The notes under the pieces were generated by a model. The model was not told the DNA's origin and did not search any database. It worked only from the letters and a program-made list of their open reading frames with translations. Shown one piece after another: positions 33,115 through 41,070 of a stretch of 64,000 nucleotides of DNA. Position 1 is the stretch's first letter. Each line of letters starts with the position of its first letter. Location: assembly GCA_003112755.1 (NCBI GenBank), contig BFBT01000001.1, forward strand, positions 2,790,001 through 2,854,000. Reading direction: 5' to 3'. This DNA comes from Lawsonibacter asaccharolyticus. GTDB taxonomy: Bacteria > Bacillota > Clostridia > Oscillospirales > Oscillospiraceae. The position numbers were made by a program, and so were the translations under genes.

Positions 33115-34703
33115 GGCTTCGCAAGGACGGCCGCTGGGAGGGCCGGGTGGTCATCGGTTACGATGAAAAGAACCGTCCCAAAACCAAGAATGTCCTGGCC
33201 AAGACAAAGAGCGAATGCGTGGAGAAGCTAAAGCAGCTGCAGGAGCAGTACGCTCCACCCAAGTCGGACAAGGTCAAGCCTGACATGCCCTTCGGAGAGT
33301 GGATGGACTTCTGGTATCAGAATTACTCCAAGCCGAAGCTCCGGCCCACCACCCAGGCGGGCTATGAGAACAGGATCTACCAACACATCATCCCGGAACT
33401 GGGCAGTATTCCCCTTGACCAGCTGACGCAGAATGATTTGCAGCAGTTCTACGCCCGGCTAAAGAGGAGTGGACGCCTCCTGAATGCAGAGCACTACGGC
33501 GAGAGTCTATCTGACACTGTGGTTCGTGGGTGCCACGCCAACTGCCGGTCCGCCTTGGAAAGAGCGGTGCTGGAGGGCCTGATCCGCGTGAATCCAGCCG
33601 TCGGCTGCAAGCTGCCGCCCAAGAAGGCCCGGGAGATGCAGGTGCTGACCCGTGAGGAGATCCAGCGGTTTCTGATCCAGGCCAAGGCGGAGGGATACTT
33701 CGAGCTGTTTCTGCTGGAGCTGACCACCGGCCTGCGCCGGGGAGAACTGCTGGCCCTCCAGTGGGATGACCTGAACTTTGAAAACGGAGAGTTGAAGATT
33801 ACCAAACAGGTCTACCGTACAAAAGAGAATGGACTCCTGATCTCCCAGCCCAAGACGAAGTCCTCTATCCGCACGGTCAGCCTGCCTCCGCCGCTCCTGG
33901 CCATTCTGAAAGAGTACAGGGAGTGCGTAAATTCCCGGTGGATGTTCCCCTCGCCGGTCAAGGAAGACTCGCCGCTGGACCCGGCCTACATCAGAACACG
34001 GCTGCACCTCATTCTGGAACACGCCCAATGCAAGCAAATCAGATTTCATGATTTGCGGCACACTTTTGCAACGGTGGCCCTGGGCAGCGGGATGGATGTA
34101 AAGACCCTCTCCGCCACGCTGGGCCACGTTTCGGCGGCCACCACCCTGGACATCTACACCCACATCACCAATCCGATGCGGTCCGAGGCGGCGGCAAAGA
34201 TCGACCAGAGAATCGCAAAGGTCGACCCCAAGGAGAAAGAAATGGCGTCGAAGCAAGCATCGGAGACAGCCCCGCAGCCCTTCGTCCCCTTCATTCCCTA
34301 CAACGGCAAGATCCGAAAGCCCGGCACCGGATGTATCACCCAGATCAGCGAACACTGCTGGGAGGGGCGCTACTCTCCGGTGTGGCCGGACGGCAAGAAG
34401 CACTCCCGGAATGTGTACGCCAAAACGCGGGAGGAGTGCGAGGCCCTCCTGCCTGGGCTGATCCAGCAGATGAAAGCGGAGATCAGGGCCATCAAGGAGA
34501 GCGGAAACCTGGATGCCATCCCGGACGGGATCAGCGAAAAGAAGAAAGCAATCGCCGCCTATCTGCGAGAACATCCAGAGGTCACCAGCAAGAGCGCCAT
34601 CGCCAGGGCGGTGGGGACAGACAGAAGCACCGTGCGGAAGTATTACAATGAGATCCGAAGTGAGTTGGGGCTGAAATTAAATCAAGAAGTGTGTTACAAT
34701 TAA
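33078..34703 (+). CDS. Tyrosine-type integrase 2 with extra C-terminal arm-like domain
   Basis: A 541-residue tyrosine recombinase starting at GTG 33078 (GGAGAGGAG upstream). The first 375 residues parallel integrase 1, with catalytic Arg220, His324/Arg327, His350 and Tyr360 at the same positions. Residues 411-457 form a second arm-type unit: WEGR, then a turn, then NVYAKTREECEAL, mirroring WEGR...NVLAKTKSECVEKL at 20-50. A homeodomain-like HTH (KSAIARAVGTDRSTVRKYY) ends the protein. Paired integrases recall TnpA/TnpB of Tn554, where both recombinases are needed. The terminator at 34718 follows. Confidence 0.92.
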   Translation: MARKRKNGEGTVRLRKDGRWEGRVVIGYDEKNRPKTKNVLAKTKSECVEKLKQLQEQYAPPKSDKVKPDMPFGEWMDFWYQNYSKPKLRPTTQAGYENRIYQHIIPELGSIPLDQLTQNDLQQFYARLKRSGRLLNAEHYGESLSDTVVRGCHANCRSALERAVLEGLIRVNPAVGCKLPPKKAREMQVLTREEIQRFLIQAKAEGYFELFLLELTTGLRRGELLALQWDDLNFENGELKITKQVYRTKENGLLISQPKTKSSIRTVSLPPPLLAILKEYRECVNSRWMFPSPVKEDSPLDPAYIRTRLHLILEHAQCKQIRFHDLRHTFATVALGSGMDVKTLSATLGHVSAATTLDIYTHITNPMRSEAAAKIDQRIAKVDPKEKEMASKQASETAPQPFVPFIPYNGKIRKPGTGCITQISEHCWEGRYSPVWPDGKKHSRNVYAKTREECEALLPGLIQQMKAEIRAIKESGNLDAIPDGISEKKKAIAAYLREHPEVTSKSAIARAVGTDRSTVRKYYNEIRSELGLKLNQEVCYN

Positions 34704-34717
34704 CAAGCCCAAGTCAT

Positions 34718-34758
34718 AAAGTCGCCGCTGGATTCAATGCAACTGCGGCGGCTTTATT
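34718..34758. terminator. Shared terminator of integrase 2 and the reverse transcriptase
   Basis: Eleven-base stem AAAGTCGCCGC/GCGGCGGCTTT (one G-T pair) then ATTTTTAC on the plus strand and TATGACTT on the minus. The last codons of the reverse transcriptase lie inside it. Confidence 0.75.
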
Positions 34759-35726
34759 TTTACAGGATTATCAAAAGCGAATTTTCGAATGTGAGGATAA
34801 GCCGACTTATCAACTTGCCGGGCAGCAGTTATTAGCCCTCGCAACCGCTGGCGACTTTTAATATCAGCCGGATTATTTTGCAAATATTCGTATTCAACCA
34901 TAATCTTTTTTCGGAGCGCATTTTTGATCGTAGCCTTGCCCTCGCTATTAATTATAACCCCCGTTACTAATTTGGGATACGTTTTGGAATATCCTTTGAC
35001 CTTTTTCCGAGATACTTGGTAATTATATTTTTTGATAAGTGACAACACTGATTGTCTAAATTCTGATGAAATCTTATGTTCGCTTGAAAATATCACATCA
35101 TCTACATAGACGGTCATTGTTACATTGTTCTTGTCTGATAAAGACTGCAATTCATCAAACATTTTGTGATTAACCAAGTATGACAGGATTTGGCTTGTTG
35201 GCGCCCCGGAAATCAAATGGTTATAATATTTAACCCCTTTGTTAGCCAAGAAATCATAAACTTCCAACAGGTTGCTTTGGTTGAGCTTTTTAAGGTCAAC
35301 GGTAGTTAAATTCGTCAATATCTCAGCAACATCAGGAGAGCAACACAAATCTTCAAAGAAAAAACGGTAGACTGTTTCTCTACTGATCGAGGGGAAAAAA
35401 GCAGTCAAATCAATTTTGTATAAATTCCGCTTACTCTTACCCAAATGGAGACGAGCATTATCAGAATATGATTTTCCCTTAATACCAGAAAAAACATTAT
35501 CGGGCACTTGGATTTTTCCCAATAATGTTTTCATTCGTTTTTGCACAGTTTTCAATTCAGCCTGCGGGGGCTCAATGAGTCGAGGTTTTTTCGTTTTATC
35601 AATATAGGGACTAATCATTGAAACAACGCAGTCCTGTCTTAATAAATCACCGTTTTTAATACGTAGAACATATTTCAACATTTTTTTGGATTGAATTCCG
35701 TACAGTGGACAATCAGTATATTTCAA
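34734..35726 (-). CDS. Retron-type reverse transcriptase
   Basis: A 330-residue retron-like reverse transcriptase. Motifs in order: Asp106 (KIDLTAFFPSI), GAPTSQILSYLVN, the catalytic YVDD at 207-210, and VTG at 244-246, the tripeptide typical of retron enzymes. No maturase, endonuclease or CRISPR-linked domain is present. Retron RTs copy part of a structured RNA (msd) into branched msDNA and work with an effector against phage. The start is TTG at 35726 behind GAGGTG. The gene is markedly more AT-rich than its neighbours, so it is a recent import. Confidence 0.88.
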   Translation of the reverse strand: MKYTDCPLYGIQSKKMLKYVLRIKNGDLLRQDCVVSMISPYIDKTKKPRLIEPPQAELKTVQKRMKTLLGKIQVPDNVFSGIKGKSYSDNARLHLGKSKRNLYKIDLTAFFPSISRETVYRFFFEDLCCSPDVAEILTNLTTVDLKKLNQSNLLEVYDFLANKGVKYYNHLISGAPTSQILSYLVNHKMFDELQSLSDKNNVTMTVYVDDVIFSSEHKISSEFRQSVLSLIKKYNYQVSRKKVKGYSKTYPKLVTGVIINSEGKATIKNALRKKIMVEYEYLQNNPADIKSRQRLRGLITAARQVDKSAYPHIRKFAFDNPVKIKPPQLH

Positions 35727-35762
35727 AAGGCATTACACCTCAATTCTTAAAATGTGCTGGTG

Positions 35763-35981
35763 TTAGCTGTTGACTACTTTACCGATTATCCAACGGACAA
35801 AATCGGGAAGTAGTTCAGGGCAGCAGCAGGATACAGCCAGTACGGCTACCGCAATCAACGCAACGATAATCACGCCGATTGCGACAGCGGAGGAATGAGA
35901 GCGAGTCTCATTCAGGGAAACCTTATTATTGTCACCGTTGGTATTGATGATGACAATATTCGGCTTGTCCGCTTTCTTCAC
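35763..35981 (-). CDS. Small membrane protein upstream of the retron-like RT, 72 aa
   Basis: The sequence is soluble and polar to about residue 28 (NIVIINTNGDNNKVSLNETR), then one transmembrane helix (about 31-52, VAIGVIIVALIAVAVLAVSCCC) and a short amphipathic tail. Start at GTG 35981, eight bases after GGAGG; a GTG at 35990 overlaps the SD itself. It lies 36 bases before the RT on the same strand. By position it could be a membrane-perturbing retron effector, but I know of no characterised homologue. The SD is buried in a hairpin (35991-36050). Confidence 0.6.
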   Translation of the reverse strand: MKKADKPNIVIINTNGDNNKVSLNETRSHSSAVAIGVIIVALIAVAVLAVSCCCPELLPDFVRWIIGKVVNS

Positions 35982-35990
35982 GGAATTCAC

Positions 35991-36050
35991 CTCCTTGTTA
36001 TTATTGGCCCCAAAAACTGAGGGGACTTCCCGTCCGCCAATAACAAGGAG
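35991..36050 (-). promoter_or_regulatory. Hairpin sequestering the ribosome site of the small membrane protein
   Basis: On the minus strand CTCCTTGTTATTGGC (from 36050) pairs with GCCAATAATAACAAGGAG (to 35991), leaving a 3-base bulge and a 27-base loop. The right arm includes the AAGGAG of the membrane-protein gene, so folding should block translation until it is opened. Confidence 0.65.
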
Positions 36051-36059
36051 ATACTGCAG

Positions 36060-36339
36060 CCTTATATCCTAATTCGCACCAGCACAAATCCGACTTCCCA
36101 AACAGTTTTGTCCTGTTCAGCTTAACACCCAATCACCATACACCGCCACAACGAGACACGCATACACACTGGCTACATGGACAGCTACTGTGTCGCCGTG
36201 TCCGTGTGTCACAGTGTCGGGGTGGACGGGTGCTAATGGCACTTCTGCCGGAAAAAATGCATCTATACCCGTAGGTACGACGCCGCCCGCTTTTTTATCG
36301 CGAGCCAAACGAAGTCTGATCTGACTGCTCGTACTGACA
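36060..36339 (-). ncRNA. Candidate retron msr-msd RNA
   Basis: A 280-base leader between a strong promoter and the membrane-protein gene. It starts with small stem-loops (AGTC-AGATCA-GACT inside GAGC...GCTC), as in an msr. It then has a long imperfect hairpin whose outer arms are TTAACACCCAATCACC (36122-36137) and GGTGGACGGGTGCTAA (36221-36236), 12 of 16 positions pairing, spanning 115 bases, as in an msd. Placement upstream of the RT on the same strand also fits. I could not find a convincing a1/a2 end pair beyond TTGTC/GACAA. A short reading frame across it is probably not coding. Confidence 0.45.
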
Positions 36340-36345
36340 AGTTGC

Positions 36346-36374
36346 ATTATACCACATCTGATGGAAAATGTAAA
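36346..36374 (-). promoter_or_regulatory. Promoter of the retron-like unit
   Basis: Minus-strand TTTACA and TATAAT with a 17-base spacer. It drives the leader, the membrane protein and the RT. Confidence 0.65.
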
Positions 36375-36481
36375 ATAATAGATTGTAAATTCAACCATAT
36401 AGGACTATGGCTATTTTAAAGCTTGCCATTCTGAAGACAGGACTGAAATAGTCTCAGAAATTGCGCCGCAGTAAACAAGAC

Positions 36482-36515
36482 AAATCCCCTCTGGAGCAAG
36501 CTCCAGAGGGGATTT
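36482..36515 (-). terminator. Terminator of tRNA-Pro
   Basis: Fifteen-base perfect stem AAATCCCCTCTGGAG/CTCCAGAGGGGATTT, 4-base loop, then GTCTTGTTT on the minus strand; it begins at the tRNA 3' end. Confidence 0.75.
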
Positions 36516-36590
36516 GGTCCGAGATGGGAGACTCGAACTCCCGGCCTGATGGTCCCAAACCACCCGCGCTACCAACTGCGCTAATCCCGG
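36515..36590 (-). tRNA. tRNA-Pro (anticodon TGG), complete
   Basis: A 76-base tRNA read on the minus strand. Acceptor stem CCGGGAT/ATCTCGG, D arm GCGC-AGTTGGTA-GCGC, anticodon arm GGTGG-TTTGGGA-CCATC with anticodon TGG, T arm GGGAG-TTCGAGT-CTCCC, discriminator A and an encoded CCA. It has its own promoter (36608-36636) and terminator. It lies inside the presumed mobile element. Confidence 0.95.
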
Positions 36591-36607
36591 ATATTCGATT
36601 TTTCTGC

Positions 36608-36636
36608 ATGATACCATGCGAGGGAGGAAAAAGCAA
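36608..36636 (-). promoter_or_regulatory. Promoter of the complete tRNA-Pro
   Basis: Minus-strand TTGCTT and TATCAT with a 17-base spacer, ending 18 bases before the tRNA 5' end. The rest of 36591-36774 shows nothing else recognisable. Confidence 0.55.
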
Positions 36637-36757
36637 GTTTTTCGTGTCTGTGGGCGGCGCTGTGGTCAAACTCAGTTTTGCGGGAGTTTTTCAACCGGGG
36701 AATTTCCGCCGCAAGCTACTGTCCCAAGAACTTCCGGGATCTCGCTTTCAGAGGAAT

Positions 36758-36781
36758 GGATAGGTCATCTATCCTCCCAAA
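36758..36781. other. Probable right attachment junction in tRNA-Pro anticodon loop
   Basis: The tRNA-Pro fragment ends with its loop TTTGGGA at 36775-36781. Directly beyond it is a perfect dyad GGATAG-GTCAT-CTATCC (36758-36774) instead of the 3' half of the anticodon stem. Tyrosine recombinases often cross over in tRNA anticodon loops, and two integrase genes lie 2 kb inside. Confidence 0.5.
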
Positions 36782-36812
36782 GCAGGCGCGCTACCAACTG
36801 CGCTACACCCGG
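36775..36812 (-). pseudogene. 5' half of a second tRNA-Pro (TGG), truncated
   Basis: Minus strand CCGGGTG TA GCGC AGTTGGTA GCGC G CCTGC TTTGGGA, complete from the acceptor 5' strand through the anticodon loop, then unrelated sequence. It differs from the intact copy in the acceptor and anticodon stems, so it is a different gene and not a duplicate. Its promoter is intact. The missing 3' half is not in this window. Confidence 0.8.
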
Positions 36813-36872
36813 ATAATTTGATTTTCCTGTAAGGAGTCAGTGCTCTGCAGATAAAGACTGCTACTGTTTCAT

Positions 36873-36901
36873 AGTATAATATAAACGAGAAAAGATTGCA
36901 A
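36873..36901 (-). promoter_or_regulatory. Promoter of the truncated tRNA-Pro
   Basis: Minus-strand TTGCAA and TATACT, 17-base spacer. The palindromic TTGCAA (36896-36901) is shared with the divergent trmB promoter. Confidence 0.5.
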
Positions 36902-36924
36902 GTATTCTTTTCTTATGTTAAGAT
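36896..36924 (+). promoter_or_regulatory. Promoter of trmB
   Basis: TTGCAA and TAAGAT, 17-base spacer, 34 bases before the GTG start. Confidence 0.5.
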
Positions 36925-36957
36925 AGGGGACGACTTCCGACATGAGGTGACTGAGCT

Positions 36958-37683
36958 GTGAGAATGAGAAAAAAGCCCAATCTAATCCCACGGATGGACC
37001 GATGCCGGGACCGGATGATCCCAGATCCGGTGGAGCTGCGGGGACACTGGCGGGACCTGATGCCCCAGGCGCGGGAACTGCGGGTAGAGCTGGGATGCGG
37101 GAAGGGACGCTTTACCGCAGAGACCGCAGGGCTGGAGCCGGATGTCCTGTTCGTGGCGGTGGAGCGGGTGCCGGATGCCATGATCGTGGCGATGGAGCGG
37201 GTGGTGGAGAAAGGGCTGTCCAATGTCTTTTTTGTGGACGGGGATGCGGCTCGCCTGCGGGACTATTTTTCCCCGGGGGAGGCCGACCGGATCTACATCA
37301 ATTTCTGCGACCCATGGCCCTCCAACAAGCACGCCCGGCGGCGGCTCACCCACGAGAACTTCTTGGTGCTGTACCGGGGGGTCCTGCGGGACGGGGGACA
37401 GATCCACTTCAAGACGGACAACCGGGAGCTGTTTGAGTACTCCCTGTTCCAATTCCCCAAAGCGGGCTATGAGCTGTCTGAGGTGACCCGGGACCTGCAT
37501 GGGAACGGGGTCTGCGGGATCATGACGGATTATGAGGAGAAGTTCCATGATTTGGGGACGCCCATCAACCGCTGCGTGGGGACCAAACTGCACCTGGAGC
37601 AGGAGCCGAAGTTTCGGCCTATCGCCGGGCCCCGGGATCTGGCGCCGCAGGACGGCGGCAAGGTGCTGGCGGAGGACCGATAA
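36958..37683 (+). CDS. trmB: tRNA (guanine-46-N7)-methyltransferase
   Basis: A 241-residue TrmB that methylates G46 in the variable loop of tRNAs using S-adenosylmethionine. The start MRMRKKPNLIPRM is typical. The AdoMet motif ELGCGKG is at 44-50, the catalytic/binding block INFCDPWPSNKHARRRLT in the middle, and HFKTDNRELFEYS follows. Start GTG 36958 (AGGTG nine bases upstream) is better spaced than the ATG six bases on. It is the first chromosomal gene after the element junction and divergent from the broken tRNA. Confidence 0.95.
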   Translation: MRMRKKPNLIPRMDRCRDRMIPDPVELRGHWRDLMPQARELRVELGCGKGRFTAETAGLEPDVLFVAVERVPDAMIVAMERVVEKGLSNVFFVDGDAARLRDYFSPGEADRIYINFCDPWPSNKHARRRLTHENFLVLYRGVLRDGGQIHFKTDNRELFEYSLFQFPKAGYELSEVTRDLHGNGVCGIMTDYEEKFHDLGTPINRCVGTKLHLEQEPKFRPIAGPRDLAPQDGGKVLAEDR

Positions 37684-37689
37684 AGAAAG

Positions 37690-37727
37690 AGCAGTACCGC
37701 GGCGGCCTTTTCCGCCGCGGTACTGCT
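37690..37727. terminator. Bidirectional terminator between trmB and glyA
   Basis: Sixteen-base perfect stem AGCAGTACCGCGGCGG/CCGCCGCGGTACTGCT with a CCTTTT loop; T-rich tails on both sides. Confidence 0.85.
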
Positions 37728-37754
37728 TTCTGATAGACCGCTGTATGTCCGGCC

Positions 37755-39011
37755 TTACTGCCCCTGATAGAGCGGGTATTTCCCGGTCAGCTCCTTGACT
37801 TGGGCCCGCAGGCTGTCGATCTTGTCCTCAAAATCGGCCTGGGCGGCCTGACAGATCAGCCGGCCCACGGTCCGCATCTCTTCCTCCCGGAAGCCGCGGG
37901 AGGTAACGGCGGGGGTGCCCACCCGGATGCCGGAGGTGACGAAGGGCTTTTCCGGGTCATTGGGGATGGCGTTTTTATTGACAGTGATATATACCTCATC
38001 CAGACGATGCTCCATCTCCTTGCCGGTGAGATGGGCAGGGCGCAGGTCTACCAGCATCAGGTGGTTGTCCGTGCCGCCGGAGACCAGGTCCAGGCCGCCC
38101 TCCATAATGGACTCTGCCAGGACGGCAGCGTTTTTGACGATCTGCTGCTGATAGGCCTTAAATTCCGGCCGGAGTGCTTCGCCCAGCGCCACCGCCTTGG
38201 CGGCGATGATGTGCTCCAGGGGGCCGCCCTGGGAGCCGGGGAAGATGGCGGAGTTCAGCTTTTTGGCGATCTCCGGATCGTTGCACAGCAACATGCCGCC
38301 CCTGGGTCCGCGGAGGGTCTTGTGGGTGGTGGTGGAGACCACGTCGGCGTAGGGGATAGGGGATGGATGGAGCCCGGCGGCCACCAGGCCGGCGATGTGA
38401 GCCATGTCCACGAACAGGTAGGCCCCCACCTCGTGGGCGATCTCCGCGAAGCACTGGAAGTCAATGATACGGGGGTAAGCGGAGGCACCGGCGATGATCA
38501 TTTTGGGGCGGTGACGTCTGGCCAGATCTCGAACCTGGTCATAGTCGATGCGGTGGGTCACGGGGTCTACGCCGTAGGCCACCATTTTGTACTGCTTCCC
38601 GGAGAAGTTGACGGGGGAGCCGTGGGTCAGGTGGCCGCCATTGTCCAGGCTCATGCCCAAGACGGTGTCGCCATACTGGCAGAGGGCTTGGTAGACAGCG
38701 TAGTTTGCCTGTGCGCCGGAATGGGGCTGTACATTGGCAAAGCCGGCGCCGAAGAGCTGCCTGGCCCGCTGGATGGCGATGTCCTCCACTACATCTACGC
38801 ACTGGCAGCCGCCGTAATACCGTTTTCCGGGGTAGCCCTCCGCGTATTTGTTGGTGAGCACCGTACCGGCAGCGGCCAGCACGGCGGAGCTGACCACGTT
38901 CTCCGAGGCGATGAGTTCGATGTTCTGCTGCTGGCGGTCATATTCCGCCTGAATTGCCCTGCCGACCTCGGGGTCGGCGGCGGTGATGAAATCCATGGCT
39001 TCCTGGACCAA
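37755..39011 (-). CDS. glyA: Serine hydroxymethyltransferase
   Basis: A 418-residue PLP enzyme that converts serine and tetrahydrofolate to glycine and methylene-tetrahydrofolate. Family blocks: [12 protein letters not shown], the [13 protein letters not shown] loop, the PLP lysine in [14 protein letters not shown], and [10 protein letters not shown]. The frame is open up to a GTG at 39020, but AAAGGAG abuts that codon. The TTG at 39011 lies eight bases from the SD and gives MVQEAMDFI, so TTG is the likely start. It is transcribed toward trmB and shares a terminator with it. Confidence 0.95.
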   Translation of the reverse strand: MVQEAMDFITAADPEVGRAIQAEYDRQQQNIELIASENVVSSAVLAAAGTVLTNKYAEGYPGKRYYGGCQCVDVVEDIAIQRARQLFGAGFANVQPHSGAQANYAVYQALCQYGDTVLGMSLDNGGHLTHGSPVNFSGKQYKMVAYGVDPVTHRIDYDQVRDLARRHRPKMIIAGASAYPRIIDFQCFAEIAHEVGAYLFVDMAHIAGLVAAGLHPSPIPYADVVSTTTHKTLRGPRGGMLLCNDPEIAKKLNSAIFPGSQGGPLEHIIAAKAVALGEALRPEFKAYQQQIVKNAAVLAESIMEGGLDLVSGGTDNHLMLVDLRPAHLTGKEMEHRLDEVYITVNKNAIPNDPEKPFVTSGIRVGTPAVTSRGFREEEMRTVGRLICQAAQADFEDKIDSLRAQVKELTGKYPLYQGQ

Positions 39012-39064
39012 TGGGAACACTCCTTTGTCAGTTGATGCCCGGCGGGGCCGGGGCCGTCTTCCCT

Positions 39065-39092
39065 ATTATAGCAGATGGGGCGGAAATTACAA
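39065..39092 (-). promoter_or_regulatory. Promoter of glyA
   Basis: Minus-strand TTGTAA and TATAAT, 16-base spacer. The rest of the 296-base gap to nth (39012-39307) shows no gene or further signal. Confidence 0.55.
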
Positions 39093-39307
39093 TGAAAATA
39101 GGGAAGAAAGGGAGAGCTTGCTTTACAAGGACCGGGGTGCTGGTGTAAGATATGGGGGAAGAAGCCCCGATGTAAAGACCAGCAGGGGAGAGGCCGTCCT
39201 GACCTTTGGCCCCTCTGACTGGGAGCGGGAGTGAGGGGCGCAGGCCCCGGATATGACAGGACAGGCCTCGCCTAAAGGGCGGAGCGGTCCGAAAGGTGTG
39301 AGACAGG

Positions 39308-39985
39308 ATGAAAACCATAGAAGAGATCTGGAGCATTGTCAATGGGCTGAAGGAGCTCTACCCGGATGGGGTCTGCTCTCTGGATTACAGAAAGGACTAT
39401 GAGCTGCTGTTCTCGGTGCGTCTGGCGGCTCAGTGCACCGATGAGCGGGTGAACAAGGTGACACCGGCCCTCTATGCCCGCTTCCCTACCCTGGAGGCGC
39501 TGGCGGAGGCGGACATCGCGGAGGTGGAGAGGTACATCCACTCCACCGGCTTTTTCCGGGCCAAGGCGAAGGACATCGTGCTGGCCTCCCAGATGCTTCT
39601 GCGGGACTACGGAGGGCGGGTGCCGGACACCATGGAGGAGCTGCTGAAGCTGCCCGGGGTGGGCCGGAAGACGGCCAACCTGATCCTGGGGGACGTGTAC
39701 CACACCCCGGGGGTGGTGGTGGCGGATACTCACTGCATCCGCATTTCCGGCCTTCTGGGCCTGACCGACGGCACCAAGGACCCGGGAAAGGTGGAGCAGC
39801 AGCTGCGGGCCATCCTGCCGCCGGAGGAGTCCAACGACTTCTGCCACCGGCTGGTGCTCCACGGGCGTGCTGTGTGCATCGCACGCCGTCCCCAGTGCCA
39901 GAGCTGCGTCCTGCGGCCCTGGTGTGACCACTTCGCAAAGAGCGGGCAGACAGCCCGGGGGACAGAAGGGAGAGAGCCAGCATGA
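39308..39985 (+). CDS. nth: Endonuclease III (DNA glycosylase/AP lyase)
   Basis: A 225-residue HhH-GPD base-excision enzyme that removes oxidised pyrimidines and nicks the abasic site. The helix-hairpin-helix is LPGVGRKTANLILG with catalytic Lys121; catalytic Asp140 is in VADTHCIRI. The 4Fe-4S cluster ligands are Cys190, 197, 200 and 206 (C-x6-C-x2-C-x5-C). Length is normal. Its stop overlaps the next start by four bases, beginning a short coupled operon. Confidence 0.95.
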   Translation: MKTIEEIWSIVNGLKELYPDGVCSLDYRKDYELLFSVRLAAQCTDERVNKVTPALYARFPTLEALAEADIAEVERYIHSTGFFRAKAKDIVLASQMLLRDYGGRVPDTMEELLKLPGVGRKTANLILGDVYHTPGVVVADTHCIRISGLLGLTDGTKDPGKVEQQLRAILPPEESNDFCHRLVLHGRAVCIARRPQCQSCVLRPWCDHFAKSGQTARGTEGREPA

Positions 39986-40377
39986 TCGCATACGGCGGAT
40001 TCGGCATGGCCAACGCCATGTTCACCATTGTCCCCATTTTTATCGGGGTTGTCTTCGTGCTGATCCTGGCGGGCATTGCAGTCCAAGCGGTCCGTGGGGC
40101 CGCCCAGTGGAAGCGGAACAACGACGCCCCGGTGCTGACAGTGGAGGCGGAGGTGGCGGCCAAGCGCATGGACGTGCGCACCTACCGCCACGGGGGGACT
40201 GAGCACAGCAGGAGACATGCCTCCAGCCGGACCTATTACTACGCCACTTTTCAGGTGGAGAGCGGGGACCGGATGGAGCTGGAAGTGCCCGACATGGAGT
40301 ACGGCCTTCTGGTGGAGGGGGACCGGGGGCGGCTGACCTTCCAGGGCACCCGCTTTCAGGGGTTCCGCCGCACATGA
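39982..40377 (+). CDS. DUF2500 membrane protein
   Basis: A 131-residue protein with one N-terminal transmembrane helix (about 13-36, FTIVPIFIGVVFVLILAGIAV). A DUF2500 beta domain follows: DAPVLTVEAEVAAKRMDV, then YYYATFQVESGDRMELEVPDMEYGLLVEGDRGRLTFQGTRF (described here in parts). The domain probably lies outside the membrane. Function is not established. It overlaps nth by ATGA. Confidence 0.85.
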   Translation: MIAYGGFGMANAMFTIVPIFIGVVFVLILAGIAVQAVRGAAQWKRNNDAPVLTVEAEVAAKRMDVRTYRHGGTEHSRRHASSRTYYYATFQVESGDRMELEVPDMEYGLLVEGDRGRLTFQGTRFQGFRRT

Positions 40378-40410
40378 GTGGAGAGACCGAATGAGGGGAG
40401 AAGCGGACCA

Positions 40411-41055
40411 GTGGAAAAAGTGAATCGCTGGATCTTTTATGTTCTGGGAATGGTGGTCCTGGCGGTGGGGATCACCCTGAACACAAAGACGGGGCTGGGG
40501 GTATCTCCCATCATCTCAGTGGCCTACTGTGTGTCCCAGATCTTTGAGCTGAATTTCGGCGACATGACCTTTGTGCTCTACGGGATCTTTGTGGTGGTGC
40601 AGCTGTTTCTCCGGGAGCGGCGGGAGCGGCTGGCCACACTGGTGCAGTTTCCCCTGAGCCTGGTGTTCAGCCGGCTGCTGAATCTGTGCAGCGCCTGCAT
40701 CCCCTATCAGGCGGCGGCCCACAGCCTGCCGGAAAATCTGGCGGTGCTGGCCCTGGCCATCGTGCTGACGGGGGTGGGGGTGGCCCTCACCGTCAACATG
40801 CAGCTGGTCCCCAACCCAGGGGACGGCATCGTCCAGGCGGTGGCCCAGAGGATGGGCCGGGATCAGGGCTTTGCCAAGAACGTATTTGATTTGGGCTGCG
40901 TGGCAGCAACGGTGTGCCTGGGCCTGCTGCTGACCGGGCGGATCGTGGGGATCGGCCTGGGCACTCTGCTGGCCATGGTGGGGGTTGGGCGGGTGATCGC
41001 CCTGGTAAACCATTGGACCAAAGCGGGCATGTGCCGGCTGGCCGGCGTAGCATAA
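40411..41055 (+). CDS. YczE/DUF6198-like integral membrane protein
   Basis: A 214-residue membrane protein with five to six helices (NRWIFYVLGMVVLAVGITLN, FVLYGIFVVVQLFL, LAVLALAIVLTGVGVALT, VAATVCLGLLLTGRIVGIGLGTLLAMVGVG). Phrases KTGLGVSPIISVAY and NPGDGIVQAVAQRMG are those of the YczE-like family. Its role is unknown; in Bacillus YczE sits near surfactin and permease genes. Start GTG 40411 has GGGGAG about ten bases upstream. Confidence 0.8.
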   Translation: MEKVNRWIFYVLGMVVLAVGITLNTKTGLGVSPIISVAYCVSQIFELNFGDMTFVLYGIFVVVQLFLRERRERLATLVQFPLSLVFSRLLNLCSACIPYQAAAHSLPENLAVLALAIVLTGVGVALTVNMQLVPNPGDGIVQAVAQRMGRDQGFAKNVFDLGCVAATVCLGLLLTGRIVGIGLGTLLAMVGVGRVIALVNHWTKAGMCRLAGVA

Positions 41056-41070
41056 ACGGGAGGACAAGAA

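Noticed and set aside
36117..36398. Minus-strand frame of 93 codons in the retron-like leader
   Set aside because: Its first codons overlap the -10 and -35 boxes and there is no SD; a structured RNA explains the region better.
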